From NCBI RefSeq assembly GCF_003697915.1, contig NZ_RCVN01000007.1, positions 124,001-188,000 of the forward strand: 64,000 nt of DNA, written 5' to 3'. Each line of letters starts with the position of its first letter. The stretch's first letter is position 1. Below the pieces are notes generated by a model. The model saw only the letters and a list, made by a program, of their open reading frames with translations, was not told where the DNA came from and searched no databases. Position numbers and translations under genes: made by a program. Below, piece by piece: positions 7,362 through 16,626 of the stretch. Origin of the DNA: Staphylococcus pseudoxylosus (GTDB taxonomy: Bacteria; Bacillota; Bacilli; Staphylococcales; Staphylococcaceae).

Positions 7362-8038
7362 TCTACCACCTCTTCCCGCTGAACGCGTCCATCTAAAATG
7401 TGAATAATACGGTCGGCTTTATCGGCAACTTTACGATCGTGTGTGACCATGATCATCGTCGTATTAGACTCTTTATTTAACTTCATAAATAATTCCATAA
7501 TATCCTTCGAAGTCTTCGAATCTAACGCTCCCGTTGGTTCATCGGCAATAATAAATTTAGGTTGATTAACAATAGCGCGTGCAATCGCCACACGTTGTTG
7601 TTGCCCACCTGATAATTTATTAGGGACAAGACTTTCTTTATCGTACAAGCCCACATCATGCAAAGTGTCGACTACTCTTTGTTTGCGCGCTTGAGATCCT
7701 AAACCAGCATACACCAAAGGAATACTTACATTCTCTAAAATGGTATTATTTTGAATCAGTTTAAAGTTTTGGAATACGAACCCTACGGTCTTATTTCTAA
7801 TATCTGAGAGTTGATTATCTGAAGTTTTTTTATAATTTTCTCCATTAAAAAGGTAATCTCCTTCATATCCACGGTCAATAAACCCTAGTATATTGATTAA
7901 TGTACTCTTACCAGAACCTGAGGGACCCATAATCGCAATGAATTCACCTTCGTTAATGTTGATATTAATGTCTTTCAAAATATGGTTCTCTTCATCCCCA
8001 TTTTTGAAGTGTCGATTGATATCTACAAGTTCTATCAT
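7358..8038 (-). CDS. ABC transporter ATP-binding protein (MacB/LolD type)
   Basis: A 226-residue ATPase that powers the adjacent permease. Walker A GPSGSGKST spans residues 38-46, the Q-loop VFQNFKL lies near 93, the signature LSGGQQQ near 142, Walker B FIIADEPTG near 162, and the switch histidine is in VTHDRK. Sequence and size place it with MacB/LolD/YknY ATPases. It overlaps both neighbours by four bases, giving tight translational coupling in a three-gene efflux operon (adaptor, ATPase, permease). Confidence 0.9.
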   Translation of the reverse strand: MIELVDINRHFKNGDEENHILKDINININEGEFIAIMGPSGSGKSTLINILGFIDRGYEGDYLFNGENYKKTSDNQLSDIRNKTVGFVFQNFKLIQNNTILENVSIPLVYAGLGSQARKQRVVDTLHDVGLYDKESLVPNKLSGGQQQRVAIARAIVNQPKFIIADEPTGALDSKTSKDIMELFMKLNKESNTTMIMVTHDRKVADKADRIIHILDGRVQREEVVE

Positions 8039-9150
8039 GATGACACCTCAACTTTGTCTCCATCATTTAATGTGTTTTTAGGGTTTTTGAGGACTTTGTC
8101 ACCTTTGTTCAGTCCTTCTTTAACGAATATTTCTCCGTTTACTTTATCGATTTTAATATTACGTTTTTCAACTTTATTATCCTTATTAACGACAAATACG
8201 TTATTATCTTTCGTTAATACTGTTTTAGGTAATTTAATAGAGTCTAATGGGACTTTTACTTCCATAGAATAACCTGCACGTACTGGAATATCTATATCAC
8301 TAATAATCACTGTATATTTAGAGGACTCTGAATCATTACCGCCACTTGGCGCTGATTGAACTGGGTTGGATGACTTCATTGTAGCACTTTCTTCATCACC
8401 ACTTCCTCCGGCACTCGCACCACCTGCAGCACCAGATTCACTCAACTGATCTTCATAGCTTTTAGGTAATTCTGCGATTTTTTTAATTGTGCCATTTCCT
8501 GTTTTACCGTTACTTGTGATTTTAACGTCTACCTTGTCGCCTTCTTTGATTTTTTCTAAATCAAATTCGGACACCGTTGTTTTAATTTGTGGTTCATTTG
8601 AAACCAATTGTAATATTGTTTGCCCATCTGATACATTTTCCTTATTTTTGATATCTACTTTACCATCAAATGCTGCATAGACACTGTCATTGATTTGCTT
8701 ATCATGTTGATTCAACTGTTGTTGTGCTTCGTTTAATGCACTTTGATCTTGTGTCAGTTTCTTCTGTAAATCACTATTGTTGGGCGCTTGATTAATATTT
8801 TTATAATCTTCATTAACAGCGCCCTGTGCTTCGTCTACTTTATTTACTAATTGTTGGCGTTTATTATTGTTAACGTCATAGTTAATGAGTGAGTGACCTT
8901 GCTTCACTGATTGACCATCATCAACTTGTGTACTTACAAATGTGCCTAACTGGCTATTGTTGTTATATGTTTTTACTGATTGAGGCGATGCTTTCCCCTC
9001 TAAATTAAGTGGACTTTCTTGCTCCACTTTATATGTATCGTAACCGTCTTTATCCTTTTCATCGCTATTCACTTGTTTTAATACTAAAGCAATGGCTAAC
9101 AATACTATAACTGCGACAATCCCTATAAGCCACATCCATTTTTTCTTCAA
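8035..9150 (-). CDS. membrane-fusion/adaptor subunit of ABC efflux system
   Basis: A 371-residue HlyD/YknX-type adaptor. An N-terminal membrane anchor (about residues 5-24) precedes a biotinyl-lipoyl-like half motif, a glutamine- and asparagine-rich coiled coil (about 100-155, with the hairpin turn near NQAPNN) and beta-barrel domains that end in GDKVLKNPKN. A low-complexity Gly/Ser/Ala insert at about 235-270 is notable. It is first in the operon. In Gram-positives such adaptors help the MacB-like permease capture substrates outside the membrane. Confidence 0.82.
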   Translation of the reverse strand: MKKKWMWLIGIVAVIVLLAIALVLKQVNSDEKDKDGYDTYKVEQESPLNLEGKASPQSVKTYNNNSQLGTFVSTQVDDGQSVKQGHSLINYDVNNNKRQQLVNKVDEAQGAVNEDYKNINQAPNNSDLQKKLTQDQSALNEAQQQLNQHDKQINDSVYAAFDGKVDIKNKENVSDGQTILQLVSNEPQIKTTVSEFDLEKIKEGDKVDVKITSNGKTGNGTIKKIAELPKSYEDQLSESGAAGGASAGGSGDEESATMKSSNPVQSAPSGGNDSESSKYTVIISDIDIPVRAGYSMEVKVPLDSIKLPKTVLTKDNNVFVVNKDNKVEKRNIKIDKVNGEIFVKEGLNKGDKVLKNPKNTLNDGDKVEVSS

Positions 9151-9524
9151 TTAACAAACACTCCTTGTATATATTCTCACAGTAAGAATATCACAGCCAC
9201 ACAATTAAAAACATAAAGCATTTCATAATTAATAAATCAATATCATTTTGAATTTATATATATAACGATATTGACACTTGAATTATTTTTATTTTTCACT
9301 GAATCTACTACATCTTTCGTTTATGTTACACCCAAGTGTAAACACTCATTTCAAACATATCATCTCTTAATGCTTTATTTATAATTGTAAATTAATATTT
9401 CATATGTATATTAAAATGTAAAAATCAACAAAAATATTTCTAAATTTTCAGAATCTAACAAATTATTTTTAATTATTTTATGGTAAATTTAATTTATTTA
9501 GCATTTATATAAGGGGGAGGTTAT
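9151..9524. other. 374-base divergent intergenic region
   Basis: AT-rich DNA between the efflux operon and the YfcC-type permease. A TTGACA hexamer at 9270-9275 and a small AGTGT-AA-ACACT dyad around 9335-9346 are the only ordered elements seen. It presumably holds both promoters. Confidence 0.3.
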
Positions 9525-10955
9525 TTGAGTTACTTCAATAAAGCACGCAATCATGCGCCAAAACCTAAGAAAAAATTTAAAATGCCACACATCTATGTCA
9601 TTTTATTTATTTTTGGTGTAATCGCTACGCTTGCTACTTATATTGTTCCATCAGGTGAATTTAAGAGAATTAAGGGCCCTGAAGGCAGAGAAATGGTGGA
9701 TGCTGATTCATTTCACTACATTACTTCTGCACCAGTAGGCATTGTAGACTTTATATCGATTATTCCTAGAGGACTCATTGAAGCTGGGGAAATTGTATTC
9801 TTTACATTAATTATTGGTGGCATGTTCATGGTACTTAGAAGAACGGGTATCATTGAAATTGCTGTTGATAACTTAGCGCGTCGGTTTATTTATAAAAGTA
9901 TATTTATTATTCCGGTATTAACTACAGTATTTGCTATTGTAGCTACTTTAATTGGTACCGCAGAATTATCGCTAGTTTATATTCCTGTCATCATTCCACT
10001 CATCATCGCTTTAGGATATGATTCTATAACTGCCACAGCGATTGCTCTTTGTGGAACAGTTGTGGGCTTTACAGTAGGTGTACTTAACCCTATCAATACG
10101 GGATTAGCACAAAAGCTTTCTGGTATCCCTGTATTCTCAGGTATCGGTTTAAGAATCGTCTTATTTATTGTAGTGTTAGCAGCCACAATTATTTTCATTA
10201 TGCGTTATGCTAGAAAAGTTCAAAAACAACCTACTTTAAGCTCCGTATATGAGGACGACTCAGAAAAAAGAGAGCTGTATCAACACATTACAGAACATGC
10301 ACCATCTAAAGCTACAACAAGACAAAAGTGGGGCATCGCTGTTATCTTTGCCTTCTTTATTATCCTGGTATACGGCGTCACTACCCAAGGTTGGTTCATG
10401 GTAGAAATGGCTGGTTTATTTATATTCATGGGCGTCATCGTCGGTTACGTTTCTGGTCTATCCATGCAAACGATTTGCGAAGCATTCAATGATGGCTTTA
10501 AGGATGTACTCATGGGTGCAATCATCGTTGGCCTTGCACGTTCCATTGCTGTAGTTCTTGAAGACGGCAAGATTATGGACACCATCGTTCATGGACTTGG
10601 TTCAGTTATTGATGGTACTACACCAACCATTGCAGTCATCGGCATGTATGCAGTACAGATGTTGATCAACTTCATCATCTCTTCTGGTAGTGGTCAAGCA
10701 TTGGTTACAATGCCTATTATGGCTCCTTTATCTGACATGCTTGGCATCACTAGACAAACCGCTGTCTTAGCTTTCCAGCTTGGAGATGGCTTCACACACA
10801 TATTTTATCCTACGAGTGGTTATTTTATGGCAGCATTAGCCATAGGTGGCGTTTCTTATACTAAATGGATCCGCTTCTTCTTCCCGCTCTTTATAATATG
10901 GGCAATTATTTCTATTATTACATTAATCATTGCACAACTTAGTGGATGGTCTTAA
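9525..10955 (+). CDS. YfcC/DcuC-family membrane permease
   Basis: A 476-residue transporter with about 12 predicted helices, of the C4-dicarboxylate carrier (DcuC, PF03606-type) superfamily and YfcC subgroup. Telling segments are the IYVILFIFGVIATLATYIVPSG start, GTAELSLVYIPVIIPL, GVLNPINTGLAQ, and the C-terminal SSGSGQALVTMPIMAPLSD and GDGFTHIFYPTSGYF motifs. Members are thought to move dicarboxylates, amino acids or peptides; the substrate here cannot be read from sequence. Translation starts at TTG with AGGGGGAGG four bases upstream. It stands alone, facing away from the efflux operon. Confidence 0.8.
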   Translation: MSYFNKARNHAPKPKKKFKMPHIYVILFIFGVIATLATYIVPSGEFKRIKGPEGREMVDADSFHYITSAPVGIVDFISIIPRGLIEAGEIVFFTLIIGGMFMVLRRTGIIEIAVDNLARRFIYKSIFIIPVLTTVFAIVATLIGTAELSLVYIPVIIPLIIALGYDSITATAIALCGTVVGFTVGVLNPINTGLAQKLSGIPVFSGIGLRIVLFIVVLAATIIFIMRYARKVQKQPTLSSVYEDDSEKRELYQHITEHAPSKATTRQKWGIAVIFAFFIILVYGVTTQGWFMVEMAGLFIFMGVIVGYVSGLSMQTICEAFNDGFKDVLMGAIIVGLARSIAVVLEDGKIMDTIVHGLGSVIDGTTPTIAVIGMYAVQMLINFIISSGSGQALVTMPIMAPLSDMLGITRQTAVLAFQLGDGFTHIFYPTSGYFMAALAIGGVSYTKWIRFFFPLFIIWAIISIITLIIAQLSGWS

Positions 10956-11128
10956 ATAGCTTTTTATAATATAGTACTATCTTAAAAATATAATACTCAA
11001 GACTAAGTCAGAAATTACATATACTATGATACTTATCGCAAAACAGTATGCCTAAAATAACGACATGCATAGAAGATAGACGCGATGCTTAACAATCTAT
11101 ATGTCTTTTTGTGACAGTGTTTAATTTT

Positions 11129-11172
11129 AAGGGAGCAAGAGATAAACTTATGATGAGTTTCTCCTGTTCCCT
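11129..11172 (-). terminator. hairpin between convergent genes
   Basis: Long imperfect stem of about 18 pairs (AAGGGAGCAAGAGA against its near complement ending at 11172). The T run is weak on both strands. It probably ends bioB and perhaps also the permease gene. Confidence 0.5.
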
Positions 11173-11239
11173 TCACTATTGTAGGAGTTAAATCACACTA
11201 CATTAAAGATTTTTACACCATGAGCTACTTCATTGGTAA

Positions 11240-12208
11240 TCAATGATTACCAAAATCAATTTCAAAGCCTAAATCTTCTATCATTTTATAATCTAATTTA
11301 TTCGGCTGACCACCTGTAATAAGATAATCTCCCACGAATATTGAATTTGCAGCTTTTAAAGCTAGTGGTTGTAGCGAGCGTAAATTAACCTCTCTACCTC
11401 CTGCAATTCTAATTTCTTTAGATGGATTTATAATTCTAAATAGCGCTATAATCCGTAAACATTTCATTGGTGTTAACTCATCCATGTCTCCAAACTTTGT
11501 TCCTTTAATAGGATGTAGAAAATTTATAGGAATACTATCCGCATCTATTTCTTTCAATGCAAATGCCATATCTATGATGTCTTGATTAGATTCCCCCATA
11601 CCACAAATCACTCCAGAACATGGCGAGATATGATTTTCCTTCATGATTTCTATCGTATCCGTTCTATTTTTGTATGTATGTGTAGTTACAACTTCCTCAT
11701 GATAATTTTCACTCGTATTAATATTATGATTATATCTATCCACGCCAGCTTGTTTTAGTTTTTTAGCTTGTTCATCATTTGTTAACCCTAAACACGCACA
11801 TATCTTAAGTTGAGGATGTTTTGCCTTAATTTCTTCTACTGATTTACTTATATGATCTATTTCTTTGTTACTAGGTCCTCTACCACTCATTACAATGCAG
11901 TAGGTACCTATGTCATGTTCATGTGCCACTTCAGCCCCTTTAAGAATTTGCTCTTCTGGAACTAATGCGTACCTTTGTTTTTGCTTCATATCTCTAGATT
12001 GCCCACAATAGCCACAATTTTCTGGGCATATACCACTTTTTGCATTTAAAATCATGTTCAATTTCACTTTTTTTCCATAATAGTGCTTTCTCAAAATATA
12101 AGCTTCATTTAACAAATCTAATGTATCCACACTCGCGTCTTCATATACATCCAGTAACATTTCTTTAGTTAACTGCTTTCCTTGTAAAATACTTTGAGCT
12201 AATTTCAT
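11240..12208 (-). CDS. bioB: biotin synthase
   Basis: A radical-SAM enzyme that inserts sulfur into dethiobiotin to make biotin. At 322 residues it is slightly shorter than the usual about 335. The SAM-cluster cysteines are C61, C65 and C68 in [26 protein letters not shown] and the [14 protein letters not shown] stretch are BioB hallmarks, the last containing the conserved Arg near the [2Fe-2S] site. AAGGGG precedes the ATG. No other bio gene is nearby, so this is a stand-alone unit, probably under the BirA-like operator found upstream. Confidence 0.95.
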   Translation of the reverse strand: MKLAQSILQGKQLTKEMLLDVYEDASVDTLDLLNEAYILRKHYYGKKVKLNMILNAKSGICPENCGYCGQSRDMKQKQRYALVPEEQILKGAEVAHEHDIGTYCIVMSGRGPSNKEIDHISKSVEEIKAKHPQLKICACLGLTNDEQAKKLKQAGVDRYNHNINTSENYHEEVVTTHTYKNRTDTIEIMKENHISPCSGVICGMGESNQDIIDMAFALKEIDADSIPINFLHPIKGTKFGDMDELTPMKCLRIIALFRIINPSKEIRIAGGREVNLRSLQPLALKAANSIFVGDYLITGGQPNKLDYKMIEDLGFEIDFGNH

Positions 12209-12288
12209 ATATACATCCCCTTTTAAAATATGAATTAAATATTATTTTTAAATTTCTACTTAATTCATCATAAAACTAATTAATACTA

Positions 12289-12321
12289 AATGTAAACCTT
12301 TTAAAAATTTTAGTTTACATT
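12289..12321. promoter_or_regulatory. BirA-type biotin operator
   Basis: AATGTAAAC-N15-GTTTACATT is a perfect nine-base inverted repeat with the spacing of BirA operators in Firmicutes. It lies 81 bases before the bioB start. Biotin-loaded BirA would repress bioB here. The function of the motif is established knowledge; its use here is inference. Confidence 0.8.
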
Positions 12322-12464
12322 ACACCCACATTAATTCCATATACTTCATAACCCTCTCTATTTACTAAGGTAAAAGGACAAGCTTTTTACACTAAATATT
12401 TGAATGTTTTATATTGCTGAATGATAATTATAGTAATTTACATATTATTACGCAGGAGGTAACC

Positions 12465-13286
12465 ATGAGTTTAGCTGAAACTTTATTTACGACGGGAGAA
12501 TTCTCTGAATTATGTAGTGTGAAAAAGCAGACACTTTTCCATTATGATGAAATTGGTATTTTAAAGCCTCAATATAGGAATGACAAAGGTTATCGATTTT
12601 ACACTTTAAAACAATTAGAAATATTCAGTGTGATTGATATATTGAAGGGGCTTGGTTTATCGCTTACTGAAATAAAGGAATTTTTAGATATTCGATCACT
12701 ACCTAAAACAATTAATTTGTTAGCCGACAAAGAACAAGAAATAGATTTGAAAATCCAACAATTAAAACAACAAAAGCTAACCGTACAAAATAAAAAGCGT
12801 TATTTATATGAGTCTTACAAAGCGGACTTTTCTTCTATAGCTATTGTAACGTTACCAACACAATACTATTTGTTAAGTGATACTATCGGCGACGTAACAC
12901 TTAAATCTTCATCGCATAAACTCATGATGTTTATCAATTTTATAAAGCATAATCACCTAGACTCTGGTTATCCTATTGGTGTCATCATTGCTAAAAATAA
13001 TATTCAAAACGATAAATACACTGTGTTTAATCATTTTTATATTCAAGTAGAACAAAATATTAAGCAGTCACATTTTACTAGAGACAAAGGGCAATACGTG
13101 ATTGCCTACCATGAAGGCCCTGATGAAACGTTATACAAAACACATAAAAAAATTAAAGATTATCTAATAAACACTGGACATAAAATGATTGGTGATAGCT
13201 TTGAAGAATATGTTGTTGATGAAATCAGTACTAATGGGCCCGATAAATATGTCACAAAAATTTCTATAGCAGTCGAAAAAATTTAA
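12465..13286 (+). CDS. MerR-family regulator with effector-binding domain
   Basis: A 273-residue activator-type protein. Its N-terminal MerR helix-turn-helix (FTTGEFSELCSVKKQTLFHYDEIGIL) precedes a coiled-coil dimer helix at about 85-115 and a GyrI/BmrR-like effector-binding domain of about 155 residues. BmrR-type regulators sense lipophilic drugs and switch on MFS pumps. ATG at 12465 is chosen over upstream codons because GCAGGAGG lies just before it. It precedes the MFS pump in the same direction, and a MerR-type operator sits between them. Confidence 0.85.
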   Translation: MSLAETLFTTGEFSELCSVKKQTLFHYDEIGILKPQYRNDKGYRFYTLKQLEIFSVIDILKGLGLSLTEIKEFLDIRSLPKTINLLADKEQEIDLKIQQLKQQKLTVQNKKRYLYESYKADFSSIAIVTLPTQYYLLSDTIGDVTLKSSSHKLMMFINFIKHNHLDSGYPIGVIIAKNNIQNDKYTVFNHFYIQVEQNIKQSHFTRDKGQYVIAYHEGPDETLYKTHKKIKDYLINTGHKMIGDSFEEYVVDEISTNGPDKYVTKISIAVEKI

Positions 13287-13323
13287 TACTTTCTGCTTTG
13301 TATAAAAACTTACAAAACCATGC

Positions 13324-13354
13324 TTGACTATCTGGTTACCGTATAGTTTATATT
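13324..13354 (+). promoter_or_regulatory. MerR-regulated promoter with 19-bp spacer
   Basis: TTGACT (13324-13329) and TATATT (13349-13354) are 19 bases apart, the over-long spacer typical of MerR-controlled promoters. The spacer and -35 edge hold the near-perfect dyad ACTATCTGG-TTA-CCGTATAGT (13327-13347). The MerR gene ends 37 bases upstream. Confidence 0.8.
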
Positions 13355-13381
13355 TTTATATATGGAAAGTAGGTGACCGTT

Positions 13382-14869
13382 ATGAATATAAAAAAATGGA
13401 TAATCTTATGTTTGGTTTCTAGTGCATTATTTTTAATCGTGATTGATATGACAGTTTTATATACTGCCCTGCCGTTGCTAACACATGATTTAGAAGCAAC
13501 AGCTACACAAAAATTATGGATTGTTAATGCCTATGCTTTAGTAGTTGCAGGATTACTACCCGGTCTTGGTACATTGGGAGATTATGTAGGCTATAAGAAG
13601 ATGTTTTTACTTGGTTTGGCTATTTTTGGTGGCGCTTCATTACTAGCAGCAAGTGCTACGACGCCAACTGTATTAATATTGGCTAGAGTGTTATTAGCTA
13701 TAGGCGCTGCTACAATGATGCCTTCAACACTATCAATCATAAAATTAACATTCAAAGATTACCAAGAACGTGCATTAGCACTTGGTATTTGGTCTGCAAT
13801 TACCGCAGCTGGTGCGGGTTTAGGTCCTGTAATAAGTGGTCTATTATTAGAGAAATTTTCATGGCCATCTGTATTTATTATCAATATACCTGTTGTGATT
13901 ATCGTCTTAATTATTTCTTATATTTTAATACCTCAATACCCTACAAACAAAGATGGTACTTGGGATTTTATAAGCTCATTCCAAATCATGGTAGGACTGA
14001 TTACAGTAGTATTTGCAATCAAAGAATTAGCTAAGCCAGATCATAATTCAGCAGTATTATTCGGTGCTTTCGCTATTGGACTCATTGCTATATGGATGTT
14101 CATTAGAAGACAAAATAGATTAAAATTTCCATTAATCAATTTAGCTATCTTTAAAAACCCATACTTTACGGGGGGGACGATTGTTGCTATTACAACTTCC
14201 TTTATATTGATGGGATTTGAATATATTCTTTCTCAAAGGCTACAACTTGTTTTAGGCTTAACACCATTAAATGCTGGGTTAACAATAATGATGATGGCCT
14301 TAGCCTCACTGGTAGGCGCAATTTTAATTGGAATTATATTAACTAAATTTGGCACATTAAAACTACAATGGGTAACCTTACTACTGGCCTTTATCGGCAT
14401 ATCAGCATTTTATTGGGTTTTACATGCACATTTAGCCATGCAAATTGTTACTTTAATCATCATTGGTCTTGGTTTAGGTGGCGCAATGACGCTAGCATCT
14501 AACGCTATTATGTCAAATGCGGATGATAAGCATTCTGGTATGGCCGCTTCTATTGAAGAAGTGTCGTTTGAATTTGGTGGATCATTAGGCATCGCTATTT
14601 TAGGTGGATTATTCTCTGTTTTCTACAGTTTATTCTTTAATTTTAATAGTAATTCTATTGATTTATCTAAGGCAAAAGGCAGTTTAGATGAGACATTGAT
14701 TCAAGCAGAACAACTTCCTTTATCTATCAGTAATGAACTTATCGAGGCTGGCAAAGCAGCATATGACGATGCCTTTTCACTCATTATTATTATAAGTATT
14801 TTGTCGCTAGCATTCACCATTATCTTATTAATATGGATGGACTTAAAACATAAGCGACTACCTGAATAA
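13382..14869 (+). CDS. MFS drug efflux pump (DHA2, QacA/SmvA-like)
   Basis: A 14-helix proton-coupled multidrug exporter of 495 residues. Features include the ALFLIVIDMTVLYTALPLL first helix with the Asp of DHA2 pumps, the GDYVGYKKMF loop (motif A), the RVLLAIGAATMMPSTLSII stretch, and GLGPVISGLLLEKFSWPSVF (motif C and following loop). A long extracellular loop lies before the last helix, as in QacA. ATG at 13382 follows GTAGGTGA at ideal distance. Its promoter has MerR architecture, so expression is probably drug-induced through the neighbouring regulator. Confidence 0.88.
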   Translation: MNIKKWIILCLVSSALFLIVIDMTVLYTALPLLTHDLEATATQKLWIVNAYALVVAGLLPGLGTLGDYVGYKKMFLLGLAIFGGASLLAASATTPTVLILARVLLAIGAATMMPSTLSIIKLTFKDYQERALALGIWSAITAAGAGLGPVISGLLLEKFSWPSVFIINIPVVIIVLIISYILIPQYPTNKDGTWDFISSFQIMVGLITVVFAIKELAKPDHNSAVLFGAFAIGLIAIWMFIRRQNRLKFPLINLAIFKNPYFTGGTIVAITTSFILMGFEYILSQRLQLVLGLTPLNAGLTIMMMALASLVGAILIGIILTKFGTLKLQWVTLLLAFIGISAFYWVLHAHLAMQIVTLIIIGLGLGGAMTLASNAIMSNADDKHSGMAASIEEVSFEFGGSLGIAILGGLFSVFYSLFFNFNSNSIDLSKAKGSLDETLIQAEQLPLSISNELIEAGKAAYDDAFSLIIIISILSLAFTIILLIWMDLKHKRLPE

Positions 14870-14881
14870 ATAAGCGTATAA

Positions 14882-14926
14882 AAAGCAGATGAAACGTTCA
14901 ATCTATGAACACTTCATCTGCTTTGT
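14882..14926 (+). terminator. terminator of the MFS gene
   Basis: AAAGCAGATGAA pairs with TTCATCTGCTTT around a 20-base interior that itself partly pairs. A T-rich tail follows. Confidence 0.65.
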
Positions 14927-15008
14927 TCTTGTTGTTATATCATTGTTAAACATAATCCTAGTTATCAAACTAACTACAACCGCATAGAAATTATCTATAC
15001 TTTAAATC

Positions 15009-16502
15009 TTACGATAACCATTCTGGTTTACTAGATCCTCTAGGAATTAACGTAGTATGGTAATGGCCAGGTGTTTCTGACATTGTCACTTGATCAGTCA
15101 CACCGATATAATGTCCGAGTGGTGTCTCAGCTTCAAATTGGTCAGGAGCGACAATTGCATGCGTATCTGTCGTATTAAAAACATCATTTACATATGCTTT
15201 TTCAAAAATACCTAATGACATTAAATAGAGAGAAACACGACTCAAATTAACCTGAACTCTATAACTGCCGCCTTCTTTCGCTCTTCTTTCTAACGCTTTA
15301 ATTGCTCCTGTTTCTAACAACCATGATATGACATAGTCATTCACAACCACGATTGGTGGTAACTTAGGTTGGTCTTCTGTACCCTCTAATGCCATAACAC
15401 CTGTAGCGCTTCCGGCAGTTTGATCGAAACCATTTCTATCTGACCATGGTCCTTGATCACCATAACAACTAACAGAACAATGAATAATCCCGGGTCTTTT
15501 TTCGGCAAGTTCATAAGGTGTTAAATGTCTCTCTTGCATGAAACCATATCTTTTATTCATGAAAAAGATATCTGCTGATTTTAATAGGTCATCAAATTTT
15601 TGTTGATGTTCAGTTGAATGATCGATATCTAAATAGGTTGATCTCATGCCGATATGTGAAGTTAATAATAACGTTTCCTCTTCTAGCTCAGAAGGTCTCC
15701 AAACATTTAACACATCTGTGCCATGTAAAGCTAAGCCTCTTCCTAAACCAGCCCCAGCAATTACATGTCCCATGCCTAACGCACGGATGCCATCCAATGG
15801 TTGTTGAGGGTTTTCACTGAAACTCTCGGGTTCTGACTCACCAATTTTCTCTATCGTAACAAGTGGTTCTTTAGCGATATATTCAAACTGTTCTTCTTGC
15901 ATAAATTCCGGCAATGTTCTTACCATAGGCATGACGACACCTTTTTCTGCAGCAGCTTCTTCCAAATCTTTGGCGTCCCACTGTTTAATCGCATGAGCGA
16001 CAGACTGTTTGTTTGGTAATGCTTTGATGAGTTCAAGCGTATGTCTATGTGAACTTGGATAAGGATTTAATGGCATCACCCATCGATTATCTTTTGTTTG
16101 ATAAAAACTAAATCGTGTTGGATTATTTGGAAAATATTGCTGTTTAGCAGGAAAGCCATTTAATGTTTCCCATTTTCTTTCATAAAAAGGAGATAAACGT
16201 TTCAATGCCTTTCTTATATCTACATAAATATCTTGTCCGTTACCTCCCCTGTTTTGCCATAAGGAAGCAAGCGCAACGGATTTGGCGGCTAAGCCTATAC
16301 CTGCTAATGAAGCAATTCTTAGTGTACTAGGTTGTATTGGATCCTTACCATAGAATGTAACTTCCCCACCAGCATCCGCAGTTGAATAGCCAATATCATT
16401 CAATAATTTCTCTAACTCAGAATTAATATCAAAATCATCGTCTTTATTTATACGATGCCGATAATTGTGTAGCAACACTGTTTTTAAATCTTCATTTAGC
16501 AT
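15009..16502 (-). CDS. CaiB/BaiF-type CoA-transferase family protein
   Basis: A 497-residue type III CoA-transferase homolog. These enzymes move CoA between carboxylic acids. The classic catalytic core (LDGIRALGMGHVIAGAGLGRGLALHGTDVLNV) starts only near residue 235, whereas in typical CaiB proteins of about 400 residues it is N-terminal. This fits a two-part or permuted subfamily in which an N-terminal CoA-transferase-like half precedes the core. PGIIHCSVSCYGDQGPWSDRNGFDQTA is a strong family match. It is divergent from the TetR gene. The acid substrate is unknown. Confidence 0.8.
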   Translation of the reverse strand: MLNEDLKTVLLHNYRHRINKDDDFDINSELEKLLNDIGYSTADAGGEVTFYGKDPIQPSTLRIASLAGIGLAAKSVALASLWQNRGGNGQDIYVDIRKALKRLSPFYERKWETLNGFPAKQQYFPNNPTRFSFYQTKDNRWVMPLNPYPSSHRHTLELIKALPNKQSVAHAIKQWDAKDLEEAAAEKGVVMPMVRTLPEFMQEEQFEYIAKEPLVTIEKIGESEPESFSENPQQPLDGIRALGMGHVIAGAGLGRGLALHGTDVLNVWRPSELEEETLLLTSHIGMRSTYLDIDHSTEHQQKFDDLLKSADIFFMNKRYGFMQERHLTPYELAEKRPGIIHCSVSCYGDQGPWSDRNGFDQTAGSATGVMALEGTEDQPKLPPIVVVNDYVISWLLETGAIKALERRAKEGGSYRVQVNLSRVSLYLMSLGIFEKAYVNDVFNTTDTHAIVAPDQFEAETPLGHYIGVTDQVTMSETPGHYHTTLIPRGSSKPEWLS

Positions 16503-16544
16503 TTCTTTTCCTTCTTTCTCAATAGCTTTATTTCATTATAGTTA

Positions 16545-16573
16545 TTTCGTTATACTCATTAAAGTAAGCGAAA
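16545..16573. promoter_or_regulatory. possible TetR-type operator
   Basis: Imperfect dyad TTTCGTTATACT (16545-16556) and AGTAAGCGAAA (16563-16573) in the divergent gap between the CoA-transferase and the TetR gene. Confidence 0.35.
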
Positions 16574-16626
16574 GTTCAAAAATATACACTTTATTTATAA
16601 TTGTTTATTTTTAAGGAGTGTTTTTT

